Shown in pieces: positions 6,893-7,211 of a stretch of 7,211 nucleotides of DNA. The notes under the pieces were generated by a model. It was not told where the DNA came from. It ran no database searches and saw only the letters and a program-made list of their open reading frames with translations. The stretch's first letter is position 1. Every line of letters starts with the position of its first letter. The stretch is from Phycisphaerae bacterium. GTDB taxonomy: Bacteria > Planctomycetota > Phycisphaerae > Sedimentisphaerales > Anaerohalosphaeraceae. The stretch spans positions 1 through 7,211 of the forward strand of contig SKKI01000128.1 in NCBI GenBank assembly GCA_007121565.1, written 5' to 3'. The translations under genes and the position numbers were made by a program.

Positions 6893-6919
6893 GTTTTTAG
6901 TTTTTAGTTGTGAGTTGTG
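6892..6919 (+). repeat. Tandem 7-bp repeats after the dockerin-like gene
   Basis: AGTTTTT occurs twice (6892-6898, 6899-6905), followed by AGTTGTG twice (6906-6912, 6913-6919). The array starts on the last base of the TGA stop codon. It may be slippage debris or the edge of an inserted segment; no T-rich terminator hairpin is associated with it. Confidence 0.6.
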
Positions 6920-6929
6920 AGTGGCCGAG

Positions 6930-6943
6930 CCGGCTGCGCCGGG
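6930..6943 (+). repeat. Direct repeat, right copy (CCGGCTGCGCCGGG)
   Basis: This is the partner of 5657-5671, missing one C. With its flanks it also forms a hairpin: AGCCGGC and GCCGGGCT around TGC, with one bulged G. It directly precedes double-hairpin repeat copy 2. Confidence 0.5.
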
Positions 6944-6949
6944 CTAAAA

Positions 6950-6997
6950 TATACCCCTCCGGCCTGCGGCCACCTCCCCTTGGCAGGGGAGGAGCTG
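6950..6997 (+). repeat. Double-hairpin repeat, copy 2 (forward orientation)
   Basis: The parts are TATACCCC (6950-6957), TCC, GGCC/GGCC (6961-6964 with 6968-6971, loop TGC), AC, a perfect 8-bp stem CCTCCCCT/AGGGGAGG (6973-6980 with 6985-6992, loop TGGC), and AGCTG at 6993-6997. It is the inverted counterpart of 5698-5749. It abuts the displaced mfd fragment, which begins about three bases later. Confidence 0.7.
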
Positions 6998-6999
6998 GG

Positions 7000-7118
7000 C
7001 GACCTGTTCGCCCGCTACCCCGGCACCGTCCGCATCCCCGACGCCCGCACCGTCCACCTGCGCCTTGAAAACAATTACTTCGAACCGCCGACAGCAATGG
7101 TTTGCGCAAACGTTTATG
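7000..7118 (+). pseudogene. mfd: Displaced fragment of an mfd 3' end
   Basis: Positions 7000-7092 align without gaps to 5369-5461 of the intact mfd: 84 of 93 bases match. It encodes DLFARYPGTVRIPD and onward to NNYFEPPT. The nine differences are all at third codon positions and only one changes the residue (Lys to Asn). After 7092 the homology seems to continue weakly in a shifted frame: TTGCGCAAACG at 7102-7112 reads L-R-K-R, compared with L-R-K-L in Mfd, after a net loss of 4 nt. The fragment has no start of its own, lacks the rest of Mfd and cannot function as such. The frame stays open from GTG 6917 to the window end only because it runs into the antisense of purC. It appears to be a relic of an mfd allele that once ended here, facing purC. 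Confidence 0.85.
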
Positions 7119-7138
7119 GATATGTTTTATTCCATATC
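7100..7138. repeat. 12-bp palindrome and convergent-gene hairpin
   Basis: GTTTGCGCAAAC (7100-7111) is a perfect 12-bp palindrome. GATATG (7119-7124) pairs with CATATC (7133-7138) around an 8-nt AT-rich loop, and ATGGA/TCCAT (7116-7120, 7131-7135) is an alternative pairing. The second hairpin begins at the purC stop codon and may serve as a bidirectional transcript end, although no clear T tract follows on either strand. Confidence 0.35.
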
Positions 7139-7211
7139 AGGTCGTGCCGGTCAGGCGTTCGTAGGCTTCGATGTATTTGGCACTGGTTTTTTCGACGATA
7201 TCGGCCGGCAG
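7137..7211 (-). CDS. purC: 3' end of phosphoribosylaminoimidazole-succinocarboxamide synthase (partial)
   Basis: On the minus strand 24 codons precede a TGA (7139-7137). They begin LPADIVEKTSAKYIEAY and end YERLTGTT. The pattern LP..(I/V)V..T..KY.EAYE.LTG is the typical C-terminus of SAICAR synthase, which joins aspartate to CAIR in purine biosynthesis. The remainder lies beyond the window. It converges on the mfd fragment, suggesting an ancestral mfd-purC tail-to-tail arrangement. The identification rests on a short but characteristic segment. Confidence 0.82.
   Translation of the reverse strand: MPADIVEKTSAKYIEAYERLTGTT

Noticed and set aside
5698..6997. CRISPR array or tRNA suggested by clustered repeats and hairpins
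   Set aside because: The repeats are few, differ in sequence, lack regular spacers, and none folds as a cloverleaf.
6917..7211. Chimeric open frame from GTG 6917 through the repeat and mfd fragment to the window end
   Set aside because: It has no ribosome binding site, passes through a hairpin repeat, and after 7092 leaves the mfd frame and runs antisense to purC, so it is best explained as a fortuitous frame over a relic.

Overview
The window is GC-rich, bacterial and densely coding, with strong third-position GC bias. Its content fits a planctomycete of the class Phycisphaerae. The main pointer is the secreted protein at 5894-6892, which ends in a dockerin-like domain (two short helices of the A..W / DL..L..CWL type, with a D.S....PDG.VDLYD loop between them); such domains are very common in Phycisphaerae secretomes. 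The lineage call is inference; no rRNA gene is present to test it.

Layout. Positions 1-113 are the last 36 codons of an unidentified plus-strand gene, followed by a probable intrinsic terminator (132-163). A two-gene system II cytochrome c maturation unit follows: resB (265-1314) and ccsA/resC (start at 1314, overlapping the resB stop by one base, end 2114). An 87-bp gap holds a 62-bp MITE/REP-like palindromic element. Then comes a complete mfd, the transcription-repair coupling factor (2202-5498, 1098 aa). Next is a 395-bp non-coding stretch with several hairpins and a near-ideal sigma70 promoter (TTGATT, 17 bp, TATAAT). It leads into a secreted dockerin-like protein (true start most likely 5894). 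The last 320 bp hold heptamer repeats, another hairpin repeat, a displaced fragment of an mfd 3' end, and the minus-strand 3' end of purC (7137-7211).

How the genes work together. ResB and CcsA form the membrane complex that delivers haem to apocytochromes c; their overlap implies translational coupling. Mfd is a housekeeping repair factor with no functional link to them. The dockerin-like gene looks like an accessory insertion: it is flanked by two copies, in opposite orientation, of one double-hairpin repeat, and also by direct copies of a CCGGCTGCGCC motif.

The most notable signal is a second copy of 93 nt of the mfd 3' end (7000-7092 against 5369-5461). It lies beyond the insertion, next to purC. 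Nine of 93 positions differ, all at third codon positions, and eight of the nine are synonymous. The copy therefore diverged while under coding selection, which points to a displaced or imported mfd tail, not a recent local duplication. No integrase or transposase gene is visible here, and I see no CRISPR array, tRNA or rRNA gene.
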